A DNA stretch of 64,000 nucleotides from positions 186,001-250,000 of the forward strand of contig NZ_JAJOZS010000003.1 in assembly GCF_021168555.1 (NCBI RefSeq). Reading direction: 5' to 3'. Made by a program: the position numbers and the translations under genes. Under the pieces are notes generated by a model, which was not told the DNA's origin, did not search any database, and worked only from the letters and a program-made list of their open reading frames with translations. This DNA comes from Stenotrophomonas sp. MMGLT7 (GTDB lineage: Bacteria > Pseudomonadota > Gammaproteobacteria > Xanthomonadales > Xanthomonadaceae). Below, piece by piece: positions 1 through 9,695 of this stretch. Each line of letters begins with the position of its first letter. The first letter of the stretch is position 1.

Positions 1-1
1 C

Positions 2-124
2 CTGGCCGACTGGAGCCTGGTGCCGATCGCGATCCACGCGGTCTATCCCGACCGCGACTACCGGCCACGCAAGGTCGATGCCTTCCTCGCGTTCCTGCAC
101 GAACGCCTTGGCCAGGCCAGCTGA
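2..124 (+). CDS. LysR-type transcriptional regulator, C-terminal end (partial)
   Basis: Only the last 40 codons are present, running in from the left edge and ending in TGA. The translation contains VPIAIHAVYP followed by a segment ending in VDAFLAFLHERL. This is the usual finish of the LysR effector-binding domain: a loop reading like 'hAVYP', then a terminal amphipathic helix with a FLxFLxERL pattern. The DNA-binding part lies outside the window, so the target genes cannot be inferred. The assignment rests on this C-terminal signature alone. Confidence 0.6.
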   Translation: MADWSLVPIAIHAVYPDRDYRPRKVDAFLAFLHERLGQAS

Positions 125-276
125 AGGGCACTGCGGACCTTGCCTCCCCGATGTGCCAAGGCCGTGCCCGCCCGACTCGAACTCCGCCGTATCCCAGGCC
201 GCAATGCGCAGGGGCCGCGTTGTGGTGCCACCGAGAGGAAATGTCCCCACCCGGCCGAGATCCCGCCCCGGTTCTC

Positions 277-282
277 TATACT
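277..282 (+). promoter_or_regulatory. -10 box (TATACT) of cutA; possibly leaderless transcript
   Basis: TATACT lies 6 bp before the cutA ATG. If used, transcription would start at or within a few bases of the start codon, giving a leaderless or near-leaderless mRNA. No clear TTGACA-like -35 box is visible at the right spacing. This is inference from sequence only. Confidence 0.35.
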
Positions 283-288
283 GCGGCC

Positions 289-621
289 ATGACCCCCGCC
301 CCCGTGTTCGTAGTGCTGTGCACCTGCCCCGATGCCGGCAGCGCCGACGCCATCGCCCGGGCGCTGGTCGAGTCGCGCCTGGCCGCCTGCGTGACGCGCA
401 TCGCCGGCGCGGTCTCCAGCTACCGCTGGCAGGGCGAGGTGGAGCAGGCCGAGGAGGTCCAGCTGCTGGTCAAGACCGCGCACGCGCCGCTGCAGGCGGT
501 GATCGCGCGGCTGCAGGAGTTGCACCCGTACGAACTGCCGGAGATCGTCGCGGTCCAAGCCGACGCTGGCCTGCCCGCCTACCTGGACTGGGTACGCGCC
601 GAAACCTCCGAGGAAGTCTGA
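289..621 (+). CDS. cutA: CutA divalent-cation tolerance protein
   Basis: A 110-aa protein of the CutA1 family, small trimeric cytosolic proteins with a ferredoxin-like fold linked to copper and other divalent-cation tolerance. Visible family features are the N-terminal VVLCTCPD strand, RLAACVTRI, YRWQGEVEQAEEVQLLVKT and the closing HPYELPEIVAV motif with the conserved His-Pro-Tyr-Glu. Length matches the family. An upstream in-frame ATG at position 151 would add 46 residues that do not look conserved, so the start at MTPAP was chosen. The gene is followed 4 bp later by dsbD, an order common in Proteobacteria where cutA and dsbD (historically cutA2) form one operon. Confidence 0.93.
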   Translation: MTPAPVFVVLCTCPDAGSADAIARALVESRLAACVTRIAGAVSSYRWQGEVEQAEEVQLLVKTAHAPLQAVIARLQELHPYELPEIVAVQADAGLPAYLDWVRAETSEEV

Positions 622-625
622 CCAG

Positions 626-2938
626 ATGACGTTGTTCCGCCGCATCGCCGCGCTGCTGCTCCTGGCGCTGGCCGCCCCGCCCGTGCTGGCCATCAGCGAG
701 GCCGACCTGCTGCCGGTCGACCAGGCCTTCCAGCTGCAGGCCCATGCCGTCGGCCGCGACCGCATCGAGCTGAACTGGAAGATCGCGCCCGGCTACTACC
801 TGTACCGCCATCGCACCAGTGCCACCGCCTCCGCGGGTTTCCACGCCCAGGCCCTGGCGATGCCGGCGGGCGAGAAGAAGCACGACGCGTTCTTCGGCGA
901 CGTGGAGACCTACCACGGCCGCCTGCTGGCGGCCCTGCCCGGCGCGCCCGAGGCCGGCCTGGACACGGTGGCGCTGGAAGTGCGCTACCAGGGCTGCGCC
1001 GACGCCGGGGTGTGCTACCCGCCGCAGAAGCGCACGCTGCAGGTGCGGCTGCCGGCGGCCGGCGGCGGCGACCCCGGCAGCGATGCCGCCCCGCCCGCCA
1101 CCGGCTTCAACCCGCTGGCGGCGCCCCGGCGCCCCGGGTTCGCCCTGCCCGGCACCGACGCGGCGGCCACCGACGCGCTGCCGCTGCCGTCCGAGCAGGC
1201 CTTCGCCTTCGAGGCCATCGTCGGCGACGGCAACACCCTGCTGCTGCGCTTCACCCCGGCGCCGGGCTACTACCTGTACCGCGACCGCACCTCGTTCACG
1301 ATCGAGGGCAGCGCCGGCATCCGCCCGGGCCTGGCGCGGTGGCCGCAGGGCACCTCGCACCGCGACGAGCATTTCGGCAACGTGGTGGTGTACTTCGACC
1401 AGGCCGAGGTGACGCTGCCGCTGCAGCGCTCGCGCGCCGACGCGGTCCAGGCCACGCTGGTCACCACCTTCCAGGGCTGCCAGACCGACGGCATCTGCTA
1501 TCCGCCGATGACCCGCCGGGTGAAGCTGTCGATCCCGGCCGGCCATGTCACCCCGAGCGAGCAGGCGGCGGTGGTGCCGTTGCTGATCCCGCCGCTGGGC
1601 GACGCCGCGGCGGCGGCCGACGACACCGCCGCGGCCGACGTGCCGCCGCTGCCGCCCGCCGCGGCCGTGCCGGCACCGGACGCCTCGGCCGGCAATGCCG
1701 GCCGCAGCCAGCCACCGGCCAAGGTGCAGCCGTTGCTGGCGGCGCTGCTGCTGGCGCTGCTCGGCGGGCTGGTGCTGAACCTGATGCCGTGCGTGCTGCC
1801 GATCCTGTCGCTGAAGGTGCTGGGCCTGGCGCAGAGCGGCGAGAGCCGCGAGCGCGCGCGCAGCCACGCCATCTGGTACACGCTCGGCGTGCTGGTGGCG
1901 TTCGCCGCCATCGGCGCGCTGGTGATCGCGCTGCGCGCGGCCGGGCAGGCGGCGGGCTGGGGCTTCCAGCTGCAGCAGCCGTGGTTCGTCGCGGCGCTGG
2001 TGTACCTGATGTTCGCCGTCGGCCTGAGCCTGTCGGGCGTGTTCATGTTCACCCTGGGCAGCCGCCTGGGCGGGCTGGGGCAGATGCTGGCCTCGCGGCG
2101 CGGCCTGGCCGGCGACTTCCTCACCGGCGCGCTGGCCTGCGTGGTCGCCAGCCCGTGCATCGCCCCGTTCATGGGGCCGGCCCTGGCCTACGCCTTCACC
2201 GCGCCGCCGCTGCTGGCGATGCTGGTGTTCCTGGCCCTGGGGCTGGGACTGGCGCTGCCGTTCCTGCTGGTCGGCTTCGTGCCGGGCCTGGCCCGGCGCC
2301 TGCCCAGGCCCGGGGCGTGGATGGAGACGCTCAAGCAGGTGCTGGCGTTCCCGATGTACCTGACCGCGACGTGGCTGCTGTGGGTGCTGGGCAAGCAGCG
2401 CGGCGTGGACGCGCTGGGGCTGGTGCTGGTCGGGCTGCCGCTGTTCGCGCTGGGACTGTGGTGGTTCGAGCGCAGCCGCTGGCAGAGCCGGCGGCTGGGC
2501 ATGGCGCTGGGCGCGGCGCTGGCGCTGCTGGCGCTGGCGCCGGTGTGGGGCGTTACCCGCCTGCACCCGCCGGCGGCCGGCAACGAACGCAGCGAGGGCG
2601 CGGTGGCGTATTCGCCGCAGCTGCTCGACCGCCTGCGCGCCGACGACCGCGTGGTGTTCGTCAACATGACCGCCGACTGGTGCGTGACCTGCAAGGCCAA
2701 CGAGCGCAACGTGCTGGGCCGGGCCGCCTTCCGCGATGCGCTCAAGCAGGTGGACGCGGTGTACATGCAGGGCGACTGGACCAACGTCGACCCGCGGATC
2801 AGCGCCTTCCTGGAGGAGCACAAGGCAGTCGGCGTGCCGCTGTACGTGGTCTACGGGCCCGGTTCGCCGCCGCGGGTGCTGCCGACGGTGCTGACCCAGG
2901 CCATCGTCGAGGACGCCCTGCTTCGCGCCGGCGGCTGA
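626..2938 (+). CDS. dsbD: Thiol:disulfide interchange protein DsbD with two N-terminal alpha domains
   Basis: A 770-aa inner-membrane protein that carries electrons from cytosolic thioredoxin to periplasmic thiol partners such as DsbC and CcmG. A signal peptide (residues 1-22, ending VLA) is followed by two copies of the DsbD alpha domain. The first, residues about 30-145, has C124 and C130; the second, about 190-310, has C285 and C291. Both carry the APGYYLYR and G-C-x5-C-YPP signatures. An Ala/Pro linker leads to an eight-helix membrane domain (about 365-645) with NLMPCVLP and VVASPCIAPF, holding the redox cysteines. The C-terminal thioredoxin-like domain has WCVTCK with C686 and C689. The typical enzyme has one alpha domain and about 560-600 residues, so the duplication explains the extra length. 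It forms an operon with cutA. Confidence 0.95.
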   Translation: MTLFRRIAALLLLALAAPPVLAISEADLLPVDQAFQLQAHAVGRDRIELNWKIAPGYYLYRHRTSATASAGFHAQALAMPAGEKKHDAFFGDVETYHGRLLAALPGAPEAGLDTVALEVRYQGCADAGVCYPPQKRTLQVRLPAAGGGDPGSDAAPPATGFNPLAAPRRPGFALPGTDAAATDALPLPSEQAFAFEAIVGDGNTLLLRFTPAPGYYLYRDRTSFTIEGSAGIRPGLARWPQGTSHRDEHFGNVVVYFDQAEVTLPLQRSRADAVQATLVTTFQGCQTDGICYPPMTRRVKLSIPAGHVTPSEQAAVVPLLIPPLGDAAAAADDTAAADVPPLPPAAAVPAPDASAGNAGRSQPPAKVQPLLAALLLALLGGLVLNLMPCVLPILSLKVLGLAQSGESRERARSHAIWYTLGVLVAFAAIGALVIALRAAGQAAGWGFQLQQPWFVAALVYLMFAVGLSLSGVFMFTLGSRLGGLGQMLASRRGLAGDFLTGALACVVASPCIAPFMGPALAYAFTAPPLLAMLVFLALGLGLALPFLLVGFVPGLARRLPRPGAWMETLKQVLAFPMYLTATWLLWVLGKQRGVDALGLVLVGLPLFALGLWWFERSRWQSRRLGMALGAALALLALAPVWGVTRLHPPAAGNERSEGAVAYSPQLLDRLRADDRVVFVNMTADWCVTCKANERNVLGRAAFRDALKQVDAVYMQGDWTNVDPRISAFLEEHKAVGVPLYVVYGPGSPPRVLPTVLTQAIVEDALLRAGG

Positions 2939-3444
2939 GGGCGGAGGCGACGCAGGAACGCCGTGAAGGTCCCGCAGGAGCCCGTGGGAGCGCCTGCAGG
3001 AGCGTCCGTAGGAGCGACTTCAGTCGCGATGGGGCTTTACCGGTAACGCCCCATCGCGACTGAAGTCGCTCCTACCGTTCGTTGCCGCACGCGGCGCCAT
3101 GGCCGCAGCGCGCACGGAGCGCCATGACCCTAGCGTTGCGCGCGCAGAATCAAACGACCATTTAAAACAGCGCAAACTTCGCCTATCTGGACAGTATCGC
3201 GGCCATCGCGCAGACTGCCGCCCTTTCCGCACCGTTTCCACGCATGGCACAGCCGCTGGCACCGCGACGCCCCGAACGCATTCCGCACCCTCGCGGAACG
3301 CGCGCGGCGTGCCGCGCCCGCGCACCGTGGCCCGTCGCCGAGGACCGTGCCGATGCCGGATGCTGCCGGCACCGCTTCCCCATCTCCCCCTGACCGGCGG
3401 CCGTCGCCCGGCGACGGCGCCCAGACGCTACCCAAGAGGCCTTT
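2939..3444. other. Intergenic region dsbD-accB
   Basis: About 500 bp with no credible gene. It starts with degenerate GTAGGAGC-type units leading into a full palindromic repeat at 3008-3075. The A+T-richer stretch around 3155-3205 is the likeliest place for the accB promoter. Open frames here are on both strands, with Arg/Ala-rich, non-conserved translations. An aroQ gene, which often precedes accB in Proteobacteria, is absent. Confidence 0.5.
3008..3075. repeat. 68-bp palindromic repeat, copy 1 (REP-like)
   Basis: Near-perfect inverted repeat: one arm is GTAGGAGCGACTTCAGTCGC and the other ends CGACTGAAGTCGCTCCTAC, around a short centre with GGGGCTTTACCGG. It is one of seven related copies in this window, all intergenic. 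It could form a long hairpin in RNA and may protect or terminate the dsbD message. Confidence 0.9.
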
Positions 3445-3912
3445 ATGGATCTGCGCAAAATCAAGAAACTGATCGACCTGCTCGAAGAGTCGAACCTGGC
3501 AGAGATCGAGATCAAGGAGGGCGAGGAAAGCGTGCGCCTGGCGCGGGTGCCGCAAGGCGGCGTGGTCGCCGCCGCACCGGCGGTGGCGCAGGCCGCGCCG
3601 GCCCCGGCGATGGCGATGAGCTCGCCCACCGAGGCTTCCACCGGCGGCACCGCCAAGCCGGCCAGCGCCCTGCCCGAGGGCCACGTGCTGCGCGCACCGA
3701 TGGTCGGCACGTTCTATGCCTCGCCGGCGCCGGACAAGCCGCCGTTCGTCAACATCGGCCAGGCGGTCAAGGCCGGCGAGACGCTGGCGATCATCGAGGC
3801 GATGAAGATGTTCAACCCGATCGAGGCCGACGTGTCCGGCACCATCGTGGCGGTCCTGGGCGAGAGCGGCCAGCCGGTCGAGTTCGACCAGCCGCTGTTC
3901 GTTATCGGCTGA
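3445..3912 (+). CDS. accB: Biotin carboxyl carrier protein of acetyl-CoA carboxylase
   Basis: A 155-aa carrier that ferries carboxybiotin between biotin carboxylase (AccC) and the carboxyltransferase in the first step of fatty-acid synthesis. The N-terminus ([18 protein letters not shown]) is the family's conserved helix. An Ala/Pro-rich linker spans about residues 35-80. The C-terminal biotinyl domain holds the EAMKM motif with the biotin-accepting Lys121 and the 'thumb' region [12 protein letters not shown]. Length is normal. accC follows, but separated by 439 bp that contain an inserted four-helix-bundle gene, whereas accB and accC are normally adjacent. Confidence 0.97.
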   Translation: MDLRKIKKLIDLLEESNLAEIEIKEGEESVRLARVPQGGVVAAAPAVAQAAPAPAMAMSSPTEASTGGTAKPASALPEGHVLRAPMVGTFYASPAPDKPPFVNIGQAVKAGETLAIIEAMKMFNPIEADVSGTIVAVLGESGQPVEFDQPLFVIG

Positions 3913-3917
3913 AAGCC

Positions 3918-3946
3918 GGGAATCGGGAATGGAGAATCGGGAATCG
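3918..3946. repeat. GGGAATC heptad array, left arm at S23 gene
   Basis: Tandem units GGGAATC / GGGAATGGAGAATC begin 5 bp after the accB stop. The array contains the start codon of the S23 gene (position 3929). It is inverted relative to the array at 4321-4351. Confidence 0.85.
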
Positions 3947-4309
3947 TCCAAGCGCCCCCATGAACGTCTGGACGCTTGGCAGGACTCGATGGATCTGGTC
4001 GAGAGGGTGTATGCCCTTTCCGCGACGTTCCCCGACGCCGAACGGTTCGGCCTCACCTCACAGGTCAGGCGCTCGGCGGTGAGCATTCCATCCAACATCG
4101 CCGAAGGTGCGGCACGCCGCTCCACTCCCGACTACCTGCGGTTCCTGTCGATCGCACGCGGTTCCCTGGCCGAACTGGACACGCAGATGAAGATCGCCGA
4201 AAGGCTTGGCTACACCAGATCGAACGGAGCGCTTGCCGACCAGTTCGACCTGGTCTTCGCCAAGCTCACCGCATTGATGAACGCGCTGCAGAAACGAGGA
4301 TCGCAATAG
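3929..4309 (+). CDS. Four-helix-bundle protein of the 23S rRNA intervening-sequence (S23) family
   Basis: A 126-aa protein with the S23/IVP signature: LDAWQDSMDLVERVY, then FGLTSQVRRSAVSIPSNIAEGAAR, LRFLSIARGSLAELDTQM and a terminal helix. S23 proteins form pentameric basic four-helix bundles; relatives include the Avd accessory proteins of diversity-generating retroelements. The cellular role of free-standing members is unknown. The start codon and first five codons lie inside the GGGAATC heptad array, and the gene ends 12 bp before the opposite-facing array. It sits in the same direction inside the acc operon, so it is probably co-transcribed. Mobile or repeat-associated insertion is inferred from its position and flanks. 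Confidence 0.9.
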   Translation: MENRESSKRPHERLDAWQDSMDLVERVYALSATFPDAERFGLTSQVRRSAVSIPSNIAEGAARRSTPDYLRFLSIARGSLAELDTQMKIAERLGYTRSNGALADQFDLVFAKLTALMNALQKRGSQ

Positions 4310-4320
4310 TGCCCGCTTCT

Positions 4321-4351
4321 TCCCATTCTCCATTCTCGATTCCCTATTCCC
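4321..4351. repeat. GGGAATC heptad array (inverted), right arm at S23 gene
   Basis: Reads as ATTCTCCATTCTCGATTCCC on the plus strand, the inverted form of the array at 3918-3946. It ends directly at the accC start codon, so no Shine-Dalgarno sequence is visible for accC. Confidence 0.85.
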
Positions 4352-5719
<1,368 letters not shown>

Positions 5720-5737
5720 GCGGCGCCGCTTCGGCCA

Positions 5738-5771
5738 CGAAAAAAGGCGGGATGATCCCGCCTTTTTTCGT
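5738..5771. terminator. Bidirectional rho-independent terminator after accC
   Basis: Perfect stem AAAAAAGGCGGGA / TCCCGCCTTTTTT with a 2-bp loop (TG), flanked by A and T runs, so it works on both strands. It terminates accBC transcription from the left and the leftward hypothetical operon (5823-7129) from the right. Confidence 0.93.
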
Positions 5772-5822
5772 GGCTGCAGGGGCAAGCCGCCGCGCACCGC
5801 GCGGCGGCGCCGCCCCGCCGTG

Positions 5823-6185
5823 CTAGCGCTCGCTGGCCGGCTGCAGCTCGGCCACCGGCTCCACGCCCAGCGAGGAGGTCGGGTTGACGATGCGCAGGGT
5901 CTCGACCGAGCCGTCGGGCCAGACGATCTGGAAGGTCGAGCCCGGCGCCAGCGTCGAGAACGGCACCCCGCTCTGCGCGCGCAGCACCGCCGCGGCCTGG
6001 CTGGCGCCGGCACTGCGCACGTCGGCGCTGGCATGCACCGTGGCCTGCTTCACCTTGGACAGGTTGCGCAGCGGGTCCTGCGAGGTATCGATCAACAGCA
6101 CGTGCGCCGCGGTCGCCGTGTAGGCGACGAAAAGCAGCACCCAGAACCAGAATTTGGCCCCGTGCAACAAGCGCCGGTAGTTCAT
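5823..6185 (-). CDS. Hypothetical protein, single N-terminal membrane anchor
   Basis: A 120-aa protein that I do not recognise. Residues about 10-30 (FWFWVLLFVAYTATAAHVLL) form one membrane segment, followed by a periplasm-type soluble part with TFQIVWPDGSVETLRIV, suggestive of a small beta domain. The ATG overlaps the stop of the upstream gene (ATGA, 6182-6185), so the two are translationally coupled. Its downstream end faces accC and shares the bidirectional terminator. Confidence 0.75.
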   Translation of the reverse strand: MNYRRLLHGAKFWFWVLLFVAYTATAAHVLLIDTSQDPLRNLSKVKQATVHASADVRSAGASQAAAVLRAQSGVPFSTLAPGSTFQIVWPDGSVETLRIVNPTSSLGVEPVAELQPASER

Positions 6186-7129
6186 GAGCGTTCTCCGGTT
6201 TGTTCGATCAGCTGGCTCACCATGTTTTCCATTGTGCTGGCACCTTGCCGCGGCACCGCGGCGTCGAATACGAAAGCGTAGAAATCCTGGGTCGGGTCCT
6301 GCGAGCAGATGCCGCCGTTGGCGCAGTAGTTGGTCATCAGCACGCTGTCCGGCCCGCAGGCCAGCCCCAGCCGGCACGCGGCCAGTTGCCAGGCCAGCTC
6401 GGCCATCGCGGAACCGGCCACCAGGCCTTCGTAGGCGTCGTCGCCGCTGGCGGCCAGCCCCATCGCCGGCGACAGCGCCAGGAAGGCCTCCGGGTCGCGC
6501 GACACCAGCACGCGCTCGACCAGGCCGCGCCGGTACTGCGCCGAGGCCTGCAACGGCTGGCCCTGCGCCAGCAATGCCGCCTCGGCGGCTATGCTGCCGG
6601 CCTCGGCGGCCTGGCGCCGCTGCTCGGCGATCGCCGCCCGGGTCAGGCCGTCGCGCGGCAGGAAGCCGGCGCAGCGCGCCAGCACCCGCTGCCGCGCCGT
6701 GGACATCGCGGCCGCTCCCTGCAACTGCAGCTGCCCCAGCGCATCGCTGTCGGCGGCATAGGCGGCCGGGTCCATGGCATAGCCGGCGCAGTAGTCGTAG
6801 ACGCGGCTGACCATCCAGCGCGCGTCCTGGTCGCCCGCCGCGGCCGGCGCGGCCAGCGTCTGCAGATAGCGGTACAGGTCCGGTTCGCGCTCGAAGCCGC
6901 TGCGCGGGTCCAGCGGCAACCCGGACGCCACCGCGGTGGAGCGCAGCCGTTCGCGCTGGAGCTGCAGCGGCCAGCGCTCGGCCGGGGTGTGCGTCGCCGC
7001 CTCGGCGGACGCCTCGGCAACGGCCGGCCGCGAGGACGCCGAGGATTCGGCGTGCCGCCACCACGCCACGGCGACCGCCAGAACCGGCAGCAACAGCAAC
7101 CACAGCGTGCGGGGTTGGACCTGGGTCAT
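6182..7129 (-). CDS. Hypothetical protein, membrane-anchored
   Basis: A 315-aa protein of no family I can name. An N-terminal segment ([16 protein letters not shown], about residues 9-24) acts as signal anchor; the rest is Ala-rich and helical, with cysteine-containing stretches near residue 110 ([14 protein letters not shown]) and near 275 ([23 protein letters not shown]) that may form disulfides outside the cytoplasm. An upstream GTG at 7156 would add nine residues, but the ATG at MTQVQ was preferred. It is coupled by a 4-bp overlap to the small anchored protein downstream, and the pair likely acts together. Confidence 0.7.
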   Translation of the reverse strand: MTQVQPRTLWLLLLPVLAVAVAWWRHAESSASSRPAVAEASAEAATHTPAERWPLQLQRERLRSTAVASGLPLDPRSGFEREPDLYRYLQTLAAPAAAGDQDARWMVSRVYDYCAGYAMDPAAYAADSDALGQLQLQGAAAMSTARQRVLARCAGFLPRDGLTRAAIAEQRRQAAEAGSIAAEAALLAQGQPLQASAQYRRGLVERVLVSRDPEAFLALSPAMGLAASGDDAYEGLVAGSAMAELAWQLAACRLGLACGPDSVLMTNYCANGGICSQDPTQDFYAFVFDAAVPRQGASTMENMVSQLIEQTGERS

Positions 7130-7209
7130 GGCGAGGGCGTCATGAGTCGCAAGCACGGCAGTTTACCCCAGCCCTTGCGGGGCCCTGTTCAGGCGGCGCG
7201 GTGCGCCGC

Positions 7210-7238
7210 GGGATTGGGGATTGGGGATTGGGGATTGG
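7210..7238. repeat. GGGGATT heptad array upstream of prmA (G-quadruplex-capable)
   Basis: Four consecutive GGGATTG-type units on the plus strand. The four G-runs separated by ATT could fold into a G-quadruplex. It lies 66 bp before the prmA start, between divergent genes. Confidence 0.8.
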
Positions 7239-7303
7239 CGGGTGGCGAGCGTGGTGCGGCCGCCTGGTCTACGATGCACGCCCCCGACGAACGCCGCGCA
7301 CCG

Positions 7304-8224
7304 ATGCCGTACCTCGAACTGTCCCTGCATTGCTCCGAATCCACCCAGCCCCGCTACGAGAACGCGCTGGAGGATGTCGGCGCGCTGTCGGTCACCCTGC
7401 TCGACGCCGATGCCGACACCAGCAACGAGCGCGCGATCCTGGAGCCGGGCGTGGGCGAGACGCCGCTGTGGAACACGCTGGTGCTGACCGCGCTGTTCCC
7501 GGGCGACGCCAATGCGCTGGCGCTGCTGGCGGCGCTGGAGGCGTTCGACCCGGAGCTGCAATGGAGCGGCGCGCAGTTCCGCCAGGTCGAGGACCAGGAC
7601 TGGGAGCGGGCGTGGATCGACCAGTTCGAGCCGATGCGCTTCGGCAGCCGCACCTTCATCGTGCCGTGGAACCAGGACATCCCCGAGGAGGCGCGCTTTG
7701 CCGGCGCCGCCATCGTGCGGCTGGACCCGGGGCTGGCGTTCGGCTCGGGCACCCATCCCACCACCTCGCTGTGCCTGCACTGGCTCGACGGCCTGGCCGA
7801 ACGCGGCCGGCTCGACGGCGCGCGCGTGCTCGACTTCGGCTGCGGCTCGGGGATCCTGGCGCTGGCCGCGCTCAAGCTCGGCGCCTCCGCGGCGGTGGGC
7901 GTGGACAACGACCCGCAGGCACTGCTGGCCAGCGCCGACAACGCCGGGCGCAACGGCGTCGGCGCGCAGCTGTCGGTCTACCTGCCGCCCGACGAGCCGG
8001 TGCAGACCTATCCGGTCGTGGTCGCCAACATCCTGGCCTCGGCGCTGGACGCGCTGGCCGACACCCTCGCCTCGCGGGTCGCGCCCGGCGGCAGCATCGC
8101 CCTGTCGGGCATCCTGCACGGCCAGGAGGACGAACTGCTGGCGCGCTATGCGCCGTGGTTCGAGCAGCTGGCCTGCGAGCGCGACGGCGACTGGATGCGC
8201 ATCGACGGCGTGCGCCGCGGCTGA
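7304..8224 (+). CDS. prmA: Ribosomal protein L11 methyltransferase
   Basis: A 306-aa cytosolic enzyme that trimethylates residues of ribosomal protein L11 with S-adenosylmethionine. The N-terminal substrate-recognition domain spans about residues 1-80. The AdoMet-binding Rossmann domain shows [36 protein letters not shown] (motif I), [11 protein letters not shown] and [10 protein letters not shown], the NxxY-equivalent catalytic segment. Start at MPYLEL matches family N-termini; an ATG ten codons upstream is less likely. In related genomes prmA precedes a zinc-ribbon/DUF3426 gene and fis; here XRE, HAD and TonB-receptor genes intervene. Confidence 0.95.
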   Translation: MPYLELSLHCSESTQPRYENALEDVGALSVTLLDADADTSNERAILEPGVGETPLWNTLVLTALFPGDANALALLAALEAFDPELQWSGAQFRQVEDQDWERAWIDQFEPMRFGSRTFIVPWNQDIPEEARFAGAAIVRLDPGLAFGSGTHPTTSLCLHWLDGLAERGRLDGARVLDFGCGSGILALAALKLGASAAVGVDNDPQALLASADNAGRNGVGAQLSVYLPPDEPVQTYPVVVANILASALDALADTLASRVAPGGSIALSGILHGQEDELLARYAPWFEQLACERDGDWMRIDGVRRG

Positions 8225-8311
8225 TCGCCGCTCCCGCGACCGCGCCGGGGCGCGTGGTCGCGGACGAATCCAGGCCGGCCGGCCCCGTTGCGGCCAGGCC
8301 AGTATCGATGT

Positions 8312-8357
8312 CTTTCATCCTGATGAAAGCCATACGAACCCATCCCACACGCGTGTG
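8312..8357. promoter_or_regulatory. Two palindromes upstream of the XRE gene (candidate operators)
   Basis: CTTTCATC-CT-GATGAAAG (8312-8329) is a perfect 8+8 inverted repeat. CACACGCGTGTG (8346-8357) is a perfect 12-bp palindrome. Both lie in the 90 bp before the XRE start codon, where autoregulatory sites of small HTH repressors are usually found. Which protein binds them is inferred. Confidence 0.45.
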
Positions 8358-8397
8358 ACGCTATATCTCGCCCCCGTTTCTTCCTGCCGGGTGGCCA

Positions 8398-8769
8398 GTG
8401 AGCAAGCTGTACGAACGCATTCGCGAGGCGCGCCGCCTTACCGGCCTGACGCAGGAAGTACTGGCCGGGGAACTGGGCGTGACGCGCAGCGCGGTCGCGC
8501 AGTGGGAGATGGCCGACGGCACCGCGCCGTCGGTGGAGAACCTGATCGGCCTGGCCCAGCGCAGCGGCCTGCATTTCGAGTACCTGGCCACCGGCCGCGG
8601 CGAGCGCGTGCTCGGCCCGCCCGCCTCGACGATCGCCGAACCGCCGGCCGACTACCAGCCGTTGAGCGAGCAGCAGCGGCTGCTGCTCGACCGCTTCGAG
8701 GCGCTGGCGCCGCGCCAGCGCAGCGCCCTGCTGGAGCTGTTGAACGACAGCCGCCAGCGGCGCCGTTGA
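8398..8769 (+). CDS. XRE-family helix-turn-helix regulator
   Basis: A 123-aa protein with a GTG start. Residues about 5-60 form a Cro/C1-type HTH: RIREARRLTGLTQEVLAGELGVTRSAVAQWE then PSVENLIGLAQRSGLHFEYLATG. The C-terminal part is a short helical tail (SEQQRLLLDRFEALAPRQRSALLELL) that could mediate dimerisation. No partner toxin or phage gene is adjacent; the next gene encodes a HAD phosphatase. Two palindromes upstream are candidate binding sites, so it may repress itself. Confidence 0.85.
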   Translation: MSKLYERIREARRLTGLTQEVLAGELGVTRSAVAQWEMADGTAPSVENLIGLAQRSGLHFEYLATGRGERVLGPPASTIAEPPADYQPLSEQQRLLLDRFEALAPRQRSALLELLNDSRQRRR

Positions 8770-8984
8770 GGCATCGGCCCGACCTGCCTCGTCGGTCTGG
8801 ATCGGGCATTCCCCCCACGCTTGATCGAGCGCAGCGCGACGGCGCGAAGCGATGCCGGACAATGCGCGCCGTGGCGTGGCCGCTCGGCCACGGCCGCAGG
8901 CAGGACCGCCGGTGCCGCCGCAGGCTTTCGTGGCGCGGCCAGCCACCGGCATGGGACGAACGATCACCGACCGAGGAGCGGGGC

Positions 8985-9638
8985 ATGGAGTGCAGGGGTT
9001 TCCTGTTCGATCTGGATGGAACGCTGGTCGACTCGCTGGCGGTGGTCGAACGGGCGTGGGCGGACTGGGCGCGGCGGCGCGGCATCGATCCGGCCGAGGT
9101 GCTGGCGTTCGTCCATGGCAAGCAGGCGGTCACCTCGCTGCGGCACTTCATGCCGGGCGCGGGCGAGGAGGACATCCGCCGGGAATTCGAGGGGCTGGAG
9201 ACGGCCGAGGCGCGGGACACGCACGGCGTGGTGGCGATGCCCGGCGCGCTGGCCCTGCTGCAGCGGCTGGAGCGGCTGTCCATCCCATGGGCGATCGTGA
9301 CCTCGGGCACGGTGCCCATCGCCCATGCGCGCCATCGCGCCGCGCGGTTGCCGCGGCCTGCGGTGTTCATCACCGCCGAACAGGTGGCCAGGGGCAAGCC
9401 GGCGCCGGACGCCTATCTGCTCGGTGCCCGGCGCCTGGGCCTGCCGCCGGCGCAATGCGTGGTGGTGGAGGATGCCGCGGCGGGCATCCGTTCCGGCCTG
9501 GCGGCCGGCTGCCGGGTGATCGCGGTCAACACCCCGGCCGATACGCCGGAGCTGGCGCGGGTCGATGGAGTGCTGCACTCGCTGGCGCAGATCGATGTCG
9601 GCTCGAACGGGCGCGGCGCGATCGTCTCTGTCGCCTGA
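8985..9638 (+). CDS. HAD-IA family phosphatase (sugar-phosphatase-like)
   Basis: A 217-aa cytosolic hydrolase of the haloacid dehalogenase superfamily. Motif I is FDLDGTLVDS with nucleophile Asp and acid/base Asp. Motif II is IVTSGTVP, motif III is the Lys in ARGKPAPDAYLLGA, and motif IV is VVVEDAAAGIRSGLAAGC. This pattern matches YfbT/GS1-like sugar-phosphate phosphatases. Substrate cannot be told from sequence. It lies convergent to the TonB-dependent receptor gene, 57 bp away. Confidence 0.9.
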   Translation: MECRGFLFDLDGTLVDSLAVVERAWADWARRRGIDPAEVLAFVHGKQAVTSLRHFMPGAGEEDIRREFEGLETAEARDTHGVVAMPGALALLQRLERLSIPWAIVTSGTVPIAHARHRAARLPRPAVFITAEQVARGKPAPDAYLLGARRLGLPPAQCVVVEDAAAGIRSGLAAGCRVIAVNTPADTPELARVDGVLHSLAQIDVGSNGRGAIVSVA

Positions 9639-9695
9639 GCCCGAGCCGGCCGTCCCGGCAAGTACGGCGCCGTCCCTGGCGCCGGACCGGGCAGG

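Noticed and set aside
470-2821. 783-codon minus-strand open frame opposite dsbD
   Set aside because: His/Gln/Arg-rich, no family features, and explained by GC-biased third positions of dsbD on the other strand.
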